The position numbers and the translations under genes are program-made. Source: CALLPQ01 sp038531745 (GTDB taxonomy: Bacteria; Pseudomonadota; Alphaproteobacteria; Caulobacterales; Parvularculaceae). Taken from it: a stretch of 64,000 nucleotides of DNA. Below, in pieces: positions 33,395-42,997 of this stretch (its first letter is position 1; each line of letters opens with the position of its first letter). The notes below the pieces were generated by a model that saw nothing but the letters and a program-made list of their open reading frames with translations, was not told the origin of the DNA and ran no database searches. Where the stretch lies: contig JBCBBJ010000007.1 of the NCBI GenBank assembly GCA_038531745.1, positions 62,001 to 126,000 on the forward strand, given 5' to 3'.

Positions 33395-33880
33395 ATGAGA
33401 AAAAAGATGGTGTTGTTTTGGATGGCCGCCCTTTTCGGCGCAATGGCGTTGCAGGGATGCGTTTCTGTGCGGTCAAACCATGGCTATGTGCTGGAACGCG
33501 GCACCGAAAACCTCACCGCCAATGTGGGGCTCGATACCAAAGAAAGCATCATCGCCAAATATGGGGAACCCTCCCTGATCTCAACCTTTTCCACCAATAG
33601 CTGGTACTATCTGAACAGTCGCGACCAGACCCGCGCCTTTTTGAAACCGCAAACCAAAGATCGCAAAATCGTCGCCTTTAATTTCGACGATGAGGGCAAA
33701 GTGTCGTCGGTGGAAGAGTTCACGATTGAAGACGGCGAGCGCATCAGCATGGTGTCACGCGTGACCCCAACGCGGGGCAAAGAATTATCCTTCTGGGAAC
33801 AATTGCTCGGCAGTGTAGGGCAATTGCCTATTCCAGGTGCTGACGGCCAGGGCGGCCCCGGCCAACCGGCGCGCCCGTAG
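33395..33880 (+). CDS. bamE: Outer membrane assembly lipoprotein BamE
   Basis: Lipoprotein subunit of the BAM complex that inserts beta-barrel proteins into the outer membrane. The 161-aa product has a signal peptide and lipobox ALQGC (Cys 22), then the SmpA/OmlA fold: NVGLDTKESIIAKYGEPSLISTFSTNSWYYLNSRDQTRAFLKP and IVAFNFDDEGKVSSVEEF. A Pro/Gly-rich tail ends it. AAGGA precedes the start. Divergent from the bc1 chaperone gene, the common alphaproteobacterial order. Confidence 0.93.
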   Translation: MRKKMVLFWMAALFGAMALQGCVSVRSNHGYVLERGTENLTANVGLDTKESIIAKYGEPSLISTFSTNSWYYLNSRDQTRAFLKPQTKDRKIVAFNFDDEGKVSSVEEFTIEDGERISMVSRVTPTRGKELSFWEQLLGSVGQLPIPGADGQGGPGQPARP

Positions 33881-34030
33881 ATTAAGTCGCTTTTATTTGC
33901 CAGGTCGTTTCCTCTGTCTGCCGCGCGGACGTTCACCTCATTACCGCACACCGAAAATCGCATATCGTTTGGCGGTACTGGGCTTGATTTAAGACAGGTC
34001 CACTACGCATGATGTCAGTGGGAGGGCCCT

Positions 34031-35257
34031 ATGGTGGACGAAATCATCAGTGAACCTGTGGCGCGGCAAAATCGCTTTGCCAGTCTTGATGTTTTGCGCG
34101 GCTTTGCTGTTCTCGCAATCTTCGTGGTCAACATCAAGGCAATGCTGGCGCCGTTTCCCTATTATGCCAATCCCAGCTTATGGTCCGGCCCCCATGACAT
34201 GATGGTCGCCTCACTGCAGGCATTTTTAATTGACGATAAATGGCGCACGATTTTTACGGCCCTGTTTGGTGCTGGTCTTGTCCTCTTGGCAGAGAAATCT
34301 GCGCGGGCCGGGGCAAAGCCCACCGCGCGCATCGTGCGTCGCAATCTATGGCTCCTTGCCTTTGGGCTTGTGCATATGATTGGCATCTGGATCGGCGATA
34401 TCCTGACAAATTATGCGCTGACCGGATTTGTGGCGATGCTGTTTTGTCAAAAATCCGCCAAAGCCTTGTGGGCCTGGGCAATTGGAATTTTTCTGGTGGC
34501 ATTCGTGTGGCTCAATGGGGTCAATCTCCTGTTTCTACAGGTGCCCGAGGCGCGCGCAGAAATTGAACCGATCCTTTGGTTTCCGGGTGCAGAGGAACTG
34601 CGCAAAGTCTTTGCTATTTATCTGTCACCGGACCCCCTTACACATATAAGTGCGAGGGCAGGCGAAGCGGCTGGATTTATTCCGTTTACGGTCTTAGGGG
34701 GCTTTTCGGCCATGACCCTGTCGATCATGCTGGCGGGTATGGCCCTGTGGAGAAATGGGTTTTTGAAAGGCGCGTTGAGCGCAAAAACCTATGGGTGGAT
34801 TGCTGTCATCGGCCTGTCGATTGCCATCGCCACGGATGCGGGTCGGTGGTTCGCGTTGGTCCAATCGGACTGGTCCTTTGAGATTTTTAATTACAGCCAA
34901 CTCAGCAATTCCTTCAACGGACTGGCAGGCGGCATCGGCTATTCGGCGTTGATCCTATGGCTGATGAAAAAGGGGCATGCATTCGGTCCCATGGCGGCGG
35001 TAGGGCGCATGGCCTTTTCCAATTACATCGCGTGCTCACTCATCGGCACAACCCTCGCTGGCGGCCACGCTTTCGCGCTTTACAGCAAGCTCAGTAATTT
35101 TGAGATGATGGGCATCGTCGCAATTACCTGGATCATCCTGATCCTTTTTTCCGTGGCATGGCTTAGCGTCTTCCGCTTTGGTCCGCTGGAATGGCTCTGG
35201 CGCAGTCTGACCTATGGTCGGCTACAGCCGATCCTCAAAGAGCGGGCTGGCGCGTAA
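34031..35257 (+). CDS. DUF418 membrane protein
   Basis: Polytopic inner-membrane protein of 408 aa (about ten helices) of the DUF418/YeiB family. The N-terminal block RFASLDVLRGFAVLAIFVVNI is diagnostic, with FTALFGAGLVLLAEKS, RRNLWLLAFGLVHMI and the C-terminal GRMAFSNYIACSLIGTTL and FGPLEWLWRSLTYGRLQPI. The family has no firmly known function; transport or envelope modification is suggested for relatives. GGGAGGG precedes the ATG. Convergent with the AraC-type gene, 65 bases apart. Confidence 0.9.
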   Translation: MVDEIISEPVARQNRFASLDVLRGFAVLAIFVVNIKAMLAPFPYYANPSLWSGPHDMMVASLQAFLIDDKWRTIFTALFGAGLVLLAEKSARAGAKPTARIVRRNLWLLAFGLVHMIGIWIGDILTNYALTGFVAMLFCQKSAKALWAWAIGIFLVAFVWLNGVNLLFLQVPEARAEIEPILWFPGAEELRKVFAIYLSPDPLTHISARAGEAAGFIPFTVLGGFSAMTLSIMLAGMALWRNGFLKGALSAKTYGWIAVIGLSIAIATDAGRWFALVQSDWSFEIFNYSQLSNSFNGLAGGIGYSALILWLMKKGHAFGPMAAVGRMAFSNYIACSLIGTTLAGGHAFALYSKLSNFEMMGIVAITWIILILFSVAWLSVFRFGPLEWLWRSLTYGRLQPILKERAGA

Positions 35258-35322
35258 AATACACCCCAGATCTGCGCTTACGTAGGAATTATATAGTACG
35301 CACATGGAAGGAGCGTCTTACT

Positions 35323-36384
35323 CTAGCTCTTTTGATCCCGGCGATAATCGCTTGGCGTCTGACCCGTTTGCGCTTTGAAGGCACGGTTAAATGTGCCGAG
35401 TGAAGCGAAGCCGCACGCGAAGGCCAAGGCGGAAATGGATGTTTCTTGCCAGTTGGCATCATTAAGCCGCGCTTTCGCCAACGCAATTCGCCGCGCGTTC
35501 ATCATCTGATTAAAATTTGCATAGCCCAGCACCCCGGTAATACAGCGGGTAACCTTATAGGCGGGCACATTCAATCGCTCGGCCATATCGGCAACCTTTA
35601 CCCCTTCAGAAGTGATAAACGCTTCATCAGCCATGATTTTCTCGATACGACCCCTAATATCTGTGGACAGATGATCCGTATTTAGCGCTTTCTTGTTCGA
35701 CACACGCGGTTGCAATAGCGTCTTTGGAAGCGGGTTGCGTTGGCGGAAGTAAATGGCAAGGCGCGTTGCCGCAATAATCCCCAATCCACAAAAGATGAGC
35801 GCATAATCGGGGGCGCCTTCCACCGCACCCACATCCGCGTGCTCTACCCAGATTAGGCCAACAAAGACCATTAGCGCGAGGCCCGCCGCATACAATAATC
35901 GAAACCGCCGTTCACCCGCGCCCACGCCGCGATCAATGTTGTGAAAGATCGCCATGAACGCCATGGCGATCATGCTGATGCAGGCAACCGGCTCCGCGTT
36001 CGCCACAAGCCGCGCAGCCTCCCCCTGTAATCCGGTGGGCTTGAGCCCGTGGGTCAGCCGTGCCGACGCTTCCACAACGAGAACGAGGCCAACGATCGCA
36101 AAGGCACCCGGGCCAAGGGCGAGCCGCGGTGAAAAAACCGCGCGGGTTAACAGCCATAACCAGCCGCACGCCGCTGACCCCGCCACGATGATCGCCGCCT
36201 CGGCCATCGCCGATCCGCCCAAAAACGACTTTGGCAACCAGGAAACAGTAATCGCGAAACTCAACACCCACCAAAGAACCGTTGCCGGGGAACGCTGCCA
36301 CAGCGTCATGAGCACCGATCCCCAATGTCTAATTCCACCTTGCTGCGGCGATGGCATCGTTGGCGCCGAAATCATGGTTTGCAT
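35323..36384 (-). CDS. Membrane-anchored AraC-family regulator
   Basis: Protein of 353 aa with about seven transmembrane helices (residues about 15-205: TVLWWVLSFAITVSWLP, AIIVAGSAACGWLWLL, AFAIVGLVLVV, CISMIAMAFMAIFHNI, LLYAAGLALMVFVGLIWV ...) followed by a cytoplasmic AraC DNA-binding domain (VADMAERLNVPAYKVTRCI ... TSISALAFACGFASLGTFNRAFKAQTGQTPSDYRRD). It probably senses a membrane or external signal and acts directly on DNA. The likely target is the divergent DUF2306 gene 218 bases away. ATG 36384 has AGGAG upstream. Confidence 0.88.
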   Translation of the reverse strand: MQTMISAPTMPSPQQGGIRHWGSVLMTLWQRSPATVLWWVLSFAITVSWLPKSFLGGSAMAEAAIIVAGSAACGWLWLLTRAVFSPRLALGPGAFAIVGLVLVVEASARLTHGLKPTGLQGEAARLVANAEPVACISMIAMAFMAIFHNIDRGVGAGERRFRLLYAAGLALMVFVGLIWVEHADVGAVEGAPDYALIFCGLGIIAATRLAIYFRQRNPLPKTLLQPRVSNKKALNTDHLSTDIRGRIEKIMADEAFITSEGVKVADMAERLNVPAYKVTRCITGVLGYANFNQMMNARRIALAKARLNDANWQETSISALAFACGFASLGTFNRAFKAQTGQTPSDYRRDQKS

Positions 36385-36602
36385 CTGAGATGTCTCCTCT
36401 GGCGGGACCAAAGCAAAAAACGTGAAAAGACCGCGCGAATAGAAAGATCGCTCAAAAAGACTGACCTATTTCGAAATTGGCGAGATCGCACGCGCAATTC
36501 CCTCAATGTGTAGGCGATAGGCCGCACCGGTCAAAGCGGTTTCAAACGTGAGATGCACCGCTTGCGATGACCCGAAGGCATCATTCGATCAAGAGGTTTG
36601 CC

Positions 36603-37418
36603 ATGCACGCACAATCGCCCGCCCTTAACTCTTCCCCAGCCCAGCGCCTGTTAAGCCTGTCGGCGATCATTTGGTTTACCGTTGCCGCAATCGGCCAGTT
36701 TATTTTCGTTTATTATGTGGCCGCGGCTTACTTCCCCGTACTAGCCCTGAAGGGATTACCAGGCATGGCAGACACATCCATGCCCTCCGGGTATGTGGCC
36801 GGTGAAGTCATCGGCAATGTGGCCGCTGCGTTTCATGTGATTGTGGCAACGATCATTATGGGCGGCGGCGTCCTGCAATTGACGCCCTCGATCCGCAACC
36901 GCATACCAAATTTTCATCGCTGGGTTGGCAGGATTTATGTATCCATGGCGATCCTCACCAGTCTTGGTGGCATGTATCTGGTGTGGATTCGTGGCACCGT
37001 TGGGGGGCCCTTTGCCCCCTACGCCATCACCTTTGTTGGTATCTTGATCATCATATTCGGCATTCTGGCGGTTTCCGCGGCCATGCGCCGCCGGTTTGAC
37101 AGCCATCGCCGCTGGGCTATGCGTCTATTTATGGTGTCGAGCGCTGTCTGGTTTTTTCGCATCTGGCTGATGTTCTGGTTCATGACAACCGGCGGCATTG
37201 GCATCGACAACGAGACGTTCACCGGGCCGTTTATTACCTTCACCTATTTCGCCCAGTTTATGGTCCCGCTCGGCTTGCTCCAGCTCTATTTCGTGGCTCA
37301 GGATAGATCGTCGCCAAGCCTGAAATATCTGACTGCTGGCATCGTCTTCCTCGCCACAGGGGTCACAGGCGTTGGTATCTTTGCCGCGACCATGGGCATG
37401 TGGTTGCCGGAACTGTAA
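36603..37418 (+). CDS. DUF2306 membrane protein
   Basis: Inner-membrane protein of 271 aa with about seven helices, family DUF2306. Conserved features are FHVIVATIIMGGGVLQLTPSIRNRIPNFHRWVGRIYV and RRRFDSHRRWAMRLFMVSSAVWFFRIW, whose His residues could bind haem or metal, as in related cytochrome b-like folds (inference). ATG 36603 has AAGAGG at the right distance; 12 open codons upstream are rejected. Divergent from the membrane AraC regulator; DUF2306 genes are often found with such regulators. Confidence 0.87.
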   Translation: MHAQSPALNSSPAQRLLSLSAIIWFTVAAIGQFIFVYYVAAAYFPVLALKGLPGMADTSMPSGYVAGEVIGNVAAAFHVIVATIIMGGGVLQLTPSIRNRIPNFHRWVGRIYVSMAILTSLGGMYLVWIRGTVGGPFAPYAITFVGILIIIFGILAVSAAMRRRFDSHRRWAMRLFMVSSAVWFFRIWLMFWFMTTGGIGIDNETFTGPFITFTYFAQFMVPLGLLQLYFVAQDRSSPSLKYLTAGIVFLATGVTGVGIFAATMGMWLPEL

Positions 37419-37437
37419 GCACCGCTCTGGAGCGCTG

Positions 37438-38542
37438 TTACTGCCCGGTAACCCGGGCGGCCAGCGCTGCGGACATGAACTGGTCGAGGTCTCCGTCGAG
37501 GACACCGTCCGGGCTCGGACTTTCCACGCGGGTACGCAGATCTTTGACCATCTGATAGGGCTGCATCACGTAAGACCGGATCTGGTGGCCCCAGCCGATG
37601 TCAGTTTTGGATTCGGCTTGCGCTTGCGCGGCTTCTTCGCGTTTTTGCAATTCAACTTCATAAAGACGGGCACGGAGCATATCCCACGCTGTGGCCCGGT
37701 TTTTATGCTGGGAGCGCTGGTTCTGGCATTGGACGACAATACCGCTTGGCTCGTGCGTGATGCGCACCGCGGAGTCCGTTGTGTTCACATGCTGCCCGCC
37801 AGCGCCCGACGCGCGGAACGTATCAATCCGGCAATCGCTTTCGTTCACCTCAATATCGATCCGGTCATCAATCACCGGATAGACCCAAACCGAGGCGAAA
37901 GACGTGTGGCGTTTGGCATTGGAGTCAAACGGCGAAATTCGCACCAGCCGGTGCACGCCCGATTCAGTTTTCAGCCAGCCATAGGCGTTATGGCCTTTCA
38001 CCTTAATGGTGGCGGACTTGATCCCGGCTTCATCGCCGGCGCTTTCCTCGATCACATCAACCTTGAAGCCGGATTTCTGGGCCCAGCGCACATACATGCG
38101 CAGTAACATGCCCGCCCAATCATTGGATTCGGTGCCGCCAGCCCCGGCGTGGACCTCCAAAAAGCTGTCATTGGCGTCAGCCTCCCCGGACAACAGCGCC
38201 TCAACTTCTGCCTTGGCGGCCTTATCGGCCAGCGTCTGCATCATGCCTTGTGCCTCATCGAGGCTGGCGTCATCACCCTCCTCTTCCGCCATTTCGGCGA
38301 GGGCGAGAATATCGTCTTTTTCCTCCGCAAGGGTGCCAACCGCATTAATCTGCGTTTCCAGGGCATTGCGCTCCTGCATCAGGCGCTGGGCCTCGGCGGG
38401 ATCGTCCCATAAATCGGGGGCTTCGGCCTTTAGATTAAGCTCGGCAAGCTTTTCATGGGCAACATCCCAGTCAAAGACGCCTCCTTAGCAGTTCCGTTGA
38501 CTGCTCAATGGCATTGGCAAGCGCAATGACTTCCGCGCGCAT
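37438..38542 (-). CDS. prfB: Peptide chain release factor 2 with programmed +1 frameshift
   Basis: RF2 recognises UGA and UAA and releases the finished peptide. The coding sequence is in two frames: the first opens at ATG 38542 (MRAEVIALANAIEQSTELL...) and reaches an in-frame TGA at 38471-38473; a +1 shift at CTT-TGA continues as DWDVAHEKLAEL and joins the long frame. The full protein has 367 aa. The stop-codon-recognition motif is present as ISPFDSN (SPF) and the peptidyl-tRNA hydrolysis motif as GAGGQHVN (GGQ). The shift lets low RF2 raise its own synthesis. The gene is intact, not broken. Confidence 0.97.
38471..38485 (-). promoter_or_regulatory. Programmed frameshift signal of prfB
   Basis: On the minus strand AGGAGG (38480-38485), three bases, then CTT TGA C. 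The Shine-Dalgarno-like element, its 3-base spacing and the slippery CTT before TGA are the same as in the E. coli prfB site (AGGGGG-TAT-CTT-TGA-C). Confidence 0.93.
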
Positions 38543-38907
38543 GGTCTACTCCCGATCCTGGATGAAAAAACAAAACGTGGTGATAGGACAATTGCACCGC
38601 CGGGACAATCGGGACAATTCCTCTTCGCGTGCCTCTGGTGTCTCCCCTCAACAGTGGGGCTTGCCACGGCTCACGGGGCCCGCCTTCTCCTCGCCGGTTG
38701 CATCAACCGCAGAAATACGCACCTCAGGCTTGTGCGCGCAGCGCAAATCACCACAAAAGACAGTCTTGATCCGTGGGTATCAGTGCGCCCTTCAGGGCGT
38801 ATTAACGCAAGCCCTGCACAATGGCGTGTTTGGGGGATGGCTCACGGGTACCATATCGTTACGCATATTGGGCCCAGCGTGGATATGCGGACCAAAGGAT
38901 CCTGAAG
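38543..38907. other. Gene-free divergent region between prfB and the EAL-protein gene
   Basis: 365 bases with open frames but none with protein-like composition or a good ribosome-binding site. It must carry the promoters of prfB (minus) and of the EAL-protein gene (plus). I see no repeat, tRNA or known RNA in it. Confidence 0.5.
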
Positions 38908-41361
38908 ATGGGCGCACAGGCCGTTCGACTGTCAAATATCGATATCGATAACGCGCTGGACAATCGCGATTTCGAGGTCCTGTTCCAGCCGATCTTTGAT
39001 CTGGGCAATGGCGCCCTGGCGCGCATGGAAACATTTGTGCGCTGGCGACACCCGAAACTGGGCGTTCTCCCGCCGGGTGCATTTATCTCTTTTTTCGAGA
39101 CCCAAGGGCGGATGGGTGAGCTTACGCGCTATGTGCTCGAAGAAGCGTTGGACCATTACATCCGCTGGCGCGGCAATTGCGCGCCGGGCTTTTCCATCAA
39201 TCTTGCCACCACTGACCTCTCCGATGACGACTTTCCCGCCTTTGTAACGGCCCTGCTGCGGGATAGGGACTTTCCCGCCGATGCAGTGACCTTCGAATGC
39301 CCGATGCCGAGCCTTGAGAGCGATGCGGAAGACATTCGCGCGCAATTGGCGCGACTGAAGGAAACGGGCATTCGGCTCGCCATCGAGGTACGTGGCCGGG
39401 CCAATGATTTCCTGCGCGATGTGTCGCCTTTCCCCTTTGAAGAAATCAAAACGGGCGGCGCGGCCATTCTGCGCTTTGCCCGCACGGTCCGGGGCCCTGG
39501 CCTCAGCGCCATTTCCGAACTTCTTGACATCGCCAATGGGGCCGGTGCGTCCATTACCGCCGTGGGAGTAGAAGATCAGGCCTCGTTGTCGGCCCTGCGC
39601 GGTCTTGGCTTCAGCGCTGCACAAGGCAATCATCTGGGTAAAGTCGGTGGGCTGAACGATTTTCGGCCGGCGCAGGTGAATAGCGTGCGCGAACTTCTCG
39701 AATTGGAGGCCCTGTCAAACGCGCAGTTGAGTGCGCTCTTCCGCACCGAACGCCCGCAGCTTGATGACAGCACCCAAGAAGACAACCAGGACGACACCAC
39801 CAACAAAAAGCCTGGTGTAACCGGCAAGCCCGAGCCCAAGCCTAAACGTCGTTCCACCAAGACCCGTAGCACGAAAACCGCTGAGGCCAGCAACGCCTCG
39901 CAAAGCCAAAGCGACGCCCAAGACCAACCCGACGATAGCGCAGAAACCGATGCCGATGCGGCCCCCACCAATGTTGTCGAGCGGGCCCGGCGCAAGGCCG
40001 CCCTGCTGGCGCGGAAAAAAGGCAAAGATGCGCTACGTGCGGAACTTGCCGCCCGTCGCAAGAAGTTAGGCCTCGCCGAACCGATCAGCACGCTGGAAGA
40101 ACCGGTCTCCGCTGCGCGCGATCTTCAGGATCAGTTGCTGGACGCATTTCCCGATGATGAGAAAGGAGGCAATGCGCCGGACGGTTCATCAACCGCGAAG
40201 GACGCGTTGCCTGACGATGCCCCGGTAGCCGAAGAAGAAACTGACGATCAAGAACACACTCTTGCGGAAGATGTGGCCATCGCCGCCGAGACGGCACCCA
40301 TTGCCGATACACTGGACCCTGAAGCGCCAAACCAAGAAGAAGAGCCCGCCCCGGCGTTCGATGGCGAAGCCACCGAGGACAATTCAGGTGAGACGCCAAC
40401 CGGGGAAATTGATATTCGTGATACCCACAACAGTGATCCGGAAGAAACGACCCTGACCATCGTTACCTTGGATGATATTCTGCCCACGGAGGAACCAGCA
40501 TCAGCCGTGACCGACGGCAAACCGGCAATCCGTAAGCAAGAGCCAACGCCGTCAGAGCACAAGGAAGACATATCGCAAGACGTTGTTGCCACCGACGAAA
40601 CCCTTCCCGAAGAGGGCAGCGACAACCTCGTCTTTGTGCCGGCTGCAAAAATGACCGCAACGCCAACGGAGGCTGCTGGGTCAGCGGCTCGTGCCGACAC
40701 GATGATCCGTACGCAAAAAACGCCTGTGGAAGCCTACTTCCTTGAGACCATAAAAGTCTTCACCGAAATCGCCGACGCGCCGCAACAACCACGCGAACAA
40801 ATAGCGATTGATGCGGCTTTACCGGATACGGACAATCTCGTCATCATCTCCATGGACGATGAGCCGCCAAAAAGCACGGCGCCCGCTCAAGCTTCTGGTC
40901 TGGTGCCAAGTGCACCAGAACACCGAGAGCCAGAGCAGAATCAGGATGTACGCGTCCCCACCACACAAGACGATGTTCAGACACCGTTGTTTCAGCCTGA
41001 ACACGCGGCGCAAACCACGCGCCCTGTTCCTGAAGCCCCGGCGCTCGGCACCCTTGATCTCGATCGTGATGAAATTGCCGATGATCCCGTTACAAACATT
41101 GGCATTGATGACGCGCGGGAAAATGAGTTGGCCCATTTGAGTGCCAGCCGCGCCGTTACGGGGAAAAATCCCGCGAAAAGACGCCGTCGAAAGAACCTGC
41201 TACTGCGGAGATATCGTCTGTGGCCAGATCATTTTTGGCCACGCAGTTGGCGCCGGGCCTGGGATCGACGGGCCGATAACCGCGAATTTGTCCGCCGTGC
41301 CCGCCTCGCCGCTGCCCGGCTGGGCAGTGTCGAGGATGATGATGATGGCGAAGTGCTCTGA
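38908..41361 (+). CDS. Degenerate EAL-domain protein with long acidic tail
   Basis: Protein of 817 aa. Residues about 10-265 form an EAL (c-di-GMP phosphodiesterase) fold: FEVLFQPIFDLGNGALARMETFVRWRHP, PGAFISFFETQGRMGELTRYVLEEAL, GFSINLATTDLSDDDF, ITAVGVEDQASLSALRGLGFSAAQGNHLG. The Asp pair of the DDFG motif (here IEVRGRANDF) and the Lys-x-Asp strand (IKTGGAAI) are missing, so catalysis is unlikely; it may bind c-di-GMP or a partner. About 480 disordered Asp/Glu/Pro/Thr-rich residues follow with one Lys/Arg-rich island (ARRKAALLARKKGKDALRAE), and a basic end (KRRRRKNLLLRRYR). ATG 38908 has AAGGA upstream. Confidence 0.82.
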   Translation: MGAQAVRLSNIDIDNALDNRDFEVLFQPIFDLGNGALARMETFVRWRHPKLGVLPPGAFISFFETQGRMGELTRYVLEEALDHYIRWRGNCAPGFSINLATTDLSDDDFPAFVTALLRDRDFPADAVTFECPMPSLESDAEDIRAQLARLKETGIRLAIEVRGRANDFLRDVSPFPFEEIKTGGAAILRFARTVRGPGLSAISELLDIANGAGASITAVGVEDQASLSALRGLGFSAAQGNHLGKVGGLNDFRPAQVNSVRELLELEALSNAQLSALFRTERPQLDDSTQEDNQDDTTNKKPGVTGKPEPKPKRRSTKTRSTKTAEASNASQSQSDAQDQPDDSAETDADAAPTNVVERARRKAALLARKKGKDALRAELAARRKKLGLAEPISTLEEPVSAARDLQDQLLDAFPDDEKGGNAPDGSSTAKDALPDDAPVAEEETDDQEHTLAEDVAIAAETAPIADTLDPEAPNQEEEPAPAFDGEATEDNSGETPTGEIDIRDTHNSDPEETTLTIVTLDDILPTEEPASAVTDGKPAIRKQEPTPSEHKEDISQDVVATDETLPEEGSDNLVFVPAAKMTATPTEAAGSAARADTMIRTQKTPVEAYFLETIKVFTEIADAPQQPREQIAIDAALPDTDNLVIISMDDEPPKSTAPAQASGLVPSAPEHREPEQNQDVRVPTTQDDVQTPLFQPEHAAQTTRPVPEAPALGTLDLDRDEIADDPVTNIGIDDARENELAHLSASRAVTGKNPAKRRRRKNLLLRRYRLWPDHFWPRSWRRAWDRRADNREFVRRARLAAARLGSVEDDDDGEVL

Positions 41362-41422
41362 GATGGCGTCACCGGCGTTAGGGTGCGCGCGTCTTTGCCC
41401 GGTGGCACGGCTATCGATAGGA

Positions 41423-42997
41423 CTACTCCAATCCTAAACGATCGAGATTTATGGTTGCCGCGTCAAAATTGGCGCGGGCAATATTGGTCTCGAGCGCCGC
41501 TAAAAAATATCGGATTTGTGCGTCAGCGGCGGCTTCCTCGCGGATATTGACAAGGAAGAAATCACTGGCGCCGCTGCGAAACCGGATACGTTCTGCCTCT
41601 TGCATGGTCCGCGCCTGAACAACTTCGTCTTGGGCGAGGGACGCCAACTGGCCGGCGACCGTGAGATTGATGAGAATTTCACGCAATTCGATTTCAATTT
41701 CATCCTGCTTTAATCGACGCTGCTGGCGCAGTGCTTCGCGTTCGGCTTTTGCACGGTTGATCTTTCCGCGCGCTTCGCGCCGTTCCAACGGGACGGAGAA
41801 GCGGAACCCGATAATGGTATCAGTGGAATCGCGCGAAACACCGCCTTCGGCAATCGCGCCCACATCGCGTGAAACCTCCGCAGACAGATCAAAGCGGGGC
41901 TTGAGTTCATTTTCACCCAGCGTCACTTTCAAATCTGCCCGATTCAGCGCCACCCGCAAAATACTCAATTCCGGGCGCTGGTTCAAAATGGCCGGGATGG
42001 CATCAGCCGCCAGCAAGCCCTGCGCGCCACCCGCTTGAGCAATCTCATCAAGAAATTCCTGCCACAAGGCGCGTGACGGCAATTGATCGCGCCGCGGTAA
42101 AATCGGGTACCCAGACCGATCGCGCAAATAGAATGACAAGCGGTTCGCGGCAAGGTCCAGCGTGCGCCCCGCATCGGCGGTCAGACGTTCCCGCCGCAAC
42201 AGATTTTGCCGGTTTTCGGTGAGAAAAATTGCCGCGCGCGCCCCCTGGCGCACCTGTTCATCAAGACCGGATTGGCGCGTTCGGGCAAGCGCCAACAACT
42301 CTTCATAGACATCAAGTTGATGGCCCGCGGCGACCCACCGCCAATAAGCCAAAAGCGCCTTGTGCTGCACCCCGACGCGCGTGAGCAACACTTCAAAATC
42401 CTGTTCCGCAATGGCAAGGGCGGCATCACGCTCGCCGAACCGGCGATCATCAATCTTTCGATCACGCAGGAGCGAAAAAAGTCCGCCGATTTTGAATTCG
42501 CCGCCATCATTGGTGAAATTGATATCCTCATAAATCGGGAAAAACCCATTCGACCGTCTGTACCCCCCGTAAACTTTTGCACCGAAGGGACGCAATTGCT
42601 TGGTCACGTTCGTATTGACGATCTGACCGGTCCAAAAGCCCGTGACCCTGTCATAGCCGTCAGCTTCAAACACGAGGTCGAACGCCCCGCGTGACGCTTG
42701 CAAGGTACCCTCAGCAGCGCGGCGTTTGGCAAGCGCCTCGAGGATGGCCGGAAAATGCGTTGCCGAGCGATCCAGCACCGTGGATAGGAGCAGGGTGGTG
42801 CCCACATCATTTTCCGCCGTGGGAATATTGGTGGCCTGACCCGGCGCGCTGGTGTCGATTATGCCGGGTGAACCCGCGTCGGCGGTTGCGCTTTGCACCG
42901 CGCCAGCCGAGAGCCCCGCGGCGCAGACCATCCATATCAAAAGCACCATGCCCAGGCGCGGCGGGGCCAAAACGCGGCCAACACATGACGTCTTCAT
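41423..42997 (-). CDS. TolC-like outer membrane efflux protein
   Basis: Outer-membrane channel of 524 aa with a signal peptide (LLIWMVCAAGLSAGAVQS). Two repeats of long helices and strands fit the OEP/TolC fold: SATHFPAILEALAKRRAAEGTLQASRGAFDLVFEADGY, RQNLLRRERLTADAGRTLDLAANRLSFYL, RPELSILRVALNRADLKVTLGENELKPRFDLSAEVSRD, AKAEREALRQQRRLKQDEIEIELREI. ATG 42997 shares one base with the stop of the hlyD-like gene (TGATG) and has AGGGG upstream. Last gene of a three-gene export unit. Confidence 0.88.
   Translation of the reverse strand: MKTSCVGRVLAPPRLGMVLLIWMVCAAGLSAGAVQSATADAGSPGIIDTSAPGQATNIPTAENDVGTTLLLSTVLDRSATHFPAILEALAKRRAAEGTLQASRGAFDLVFEADGYDRVTGFWTGQIVNTNVTKQLRPFGAKVYGGYRRSNGFFPIYEDINFTNDGGEFKIGGLFSLLRDRKIDDRRFGERDAALAIAEQDFEVLLTRVGVQHKALLAYWRWVAAGHQLDVYEELLALARTRQSGLDEQVRQGARAAIFLTENRQNLLRRERLTADAGRTLDLAANRLSFYLRDRSGYPILPRRDQLPSRALWQEFLDEIAQAGGAQGLLAADAIPAILNQRPELSILRVALNRADLKVTLGENELKPRFDLSAEVSRDVGAIAEGGVSRDSTDTIIGFRFSVPLERREARGKINRAKAEREALRQQRRLKQDEIEIELREILINLTVAGQLASLAQDEVVQARTMQEAERIRFRSGASDFFLVNIREEAAADAQIRYFLAALETNIARANFDAATINLDRLGLE

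Noticed and set aside
37372..38106. Plus-strand open frame of 244 codons across prfB
   Set aside because: It is antisense to the clear RF2 coding sequence and shows no family features.
38379..38542. prfB as a pseudogene because of the in-frame TGA
   Set aside because: The TGA is the programmed frameshift site, with the AGGAGG element and CTT-TGA-C context.
38508..38951. Plus-strand 147-codon ORF between prfB and the EAL gene
   Set aside because: It overlaps the start of prfB and the true start of the EAL gene, and has no ribosome-binding site.
40248..40700. Minus-strand open frame in the EAL-protein tail
   Set aside because: It is the complement of the acidic repeat-rich tail; Ser/Val-rich composition is a by-product.
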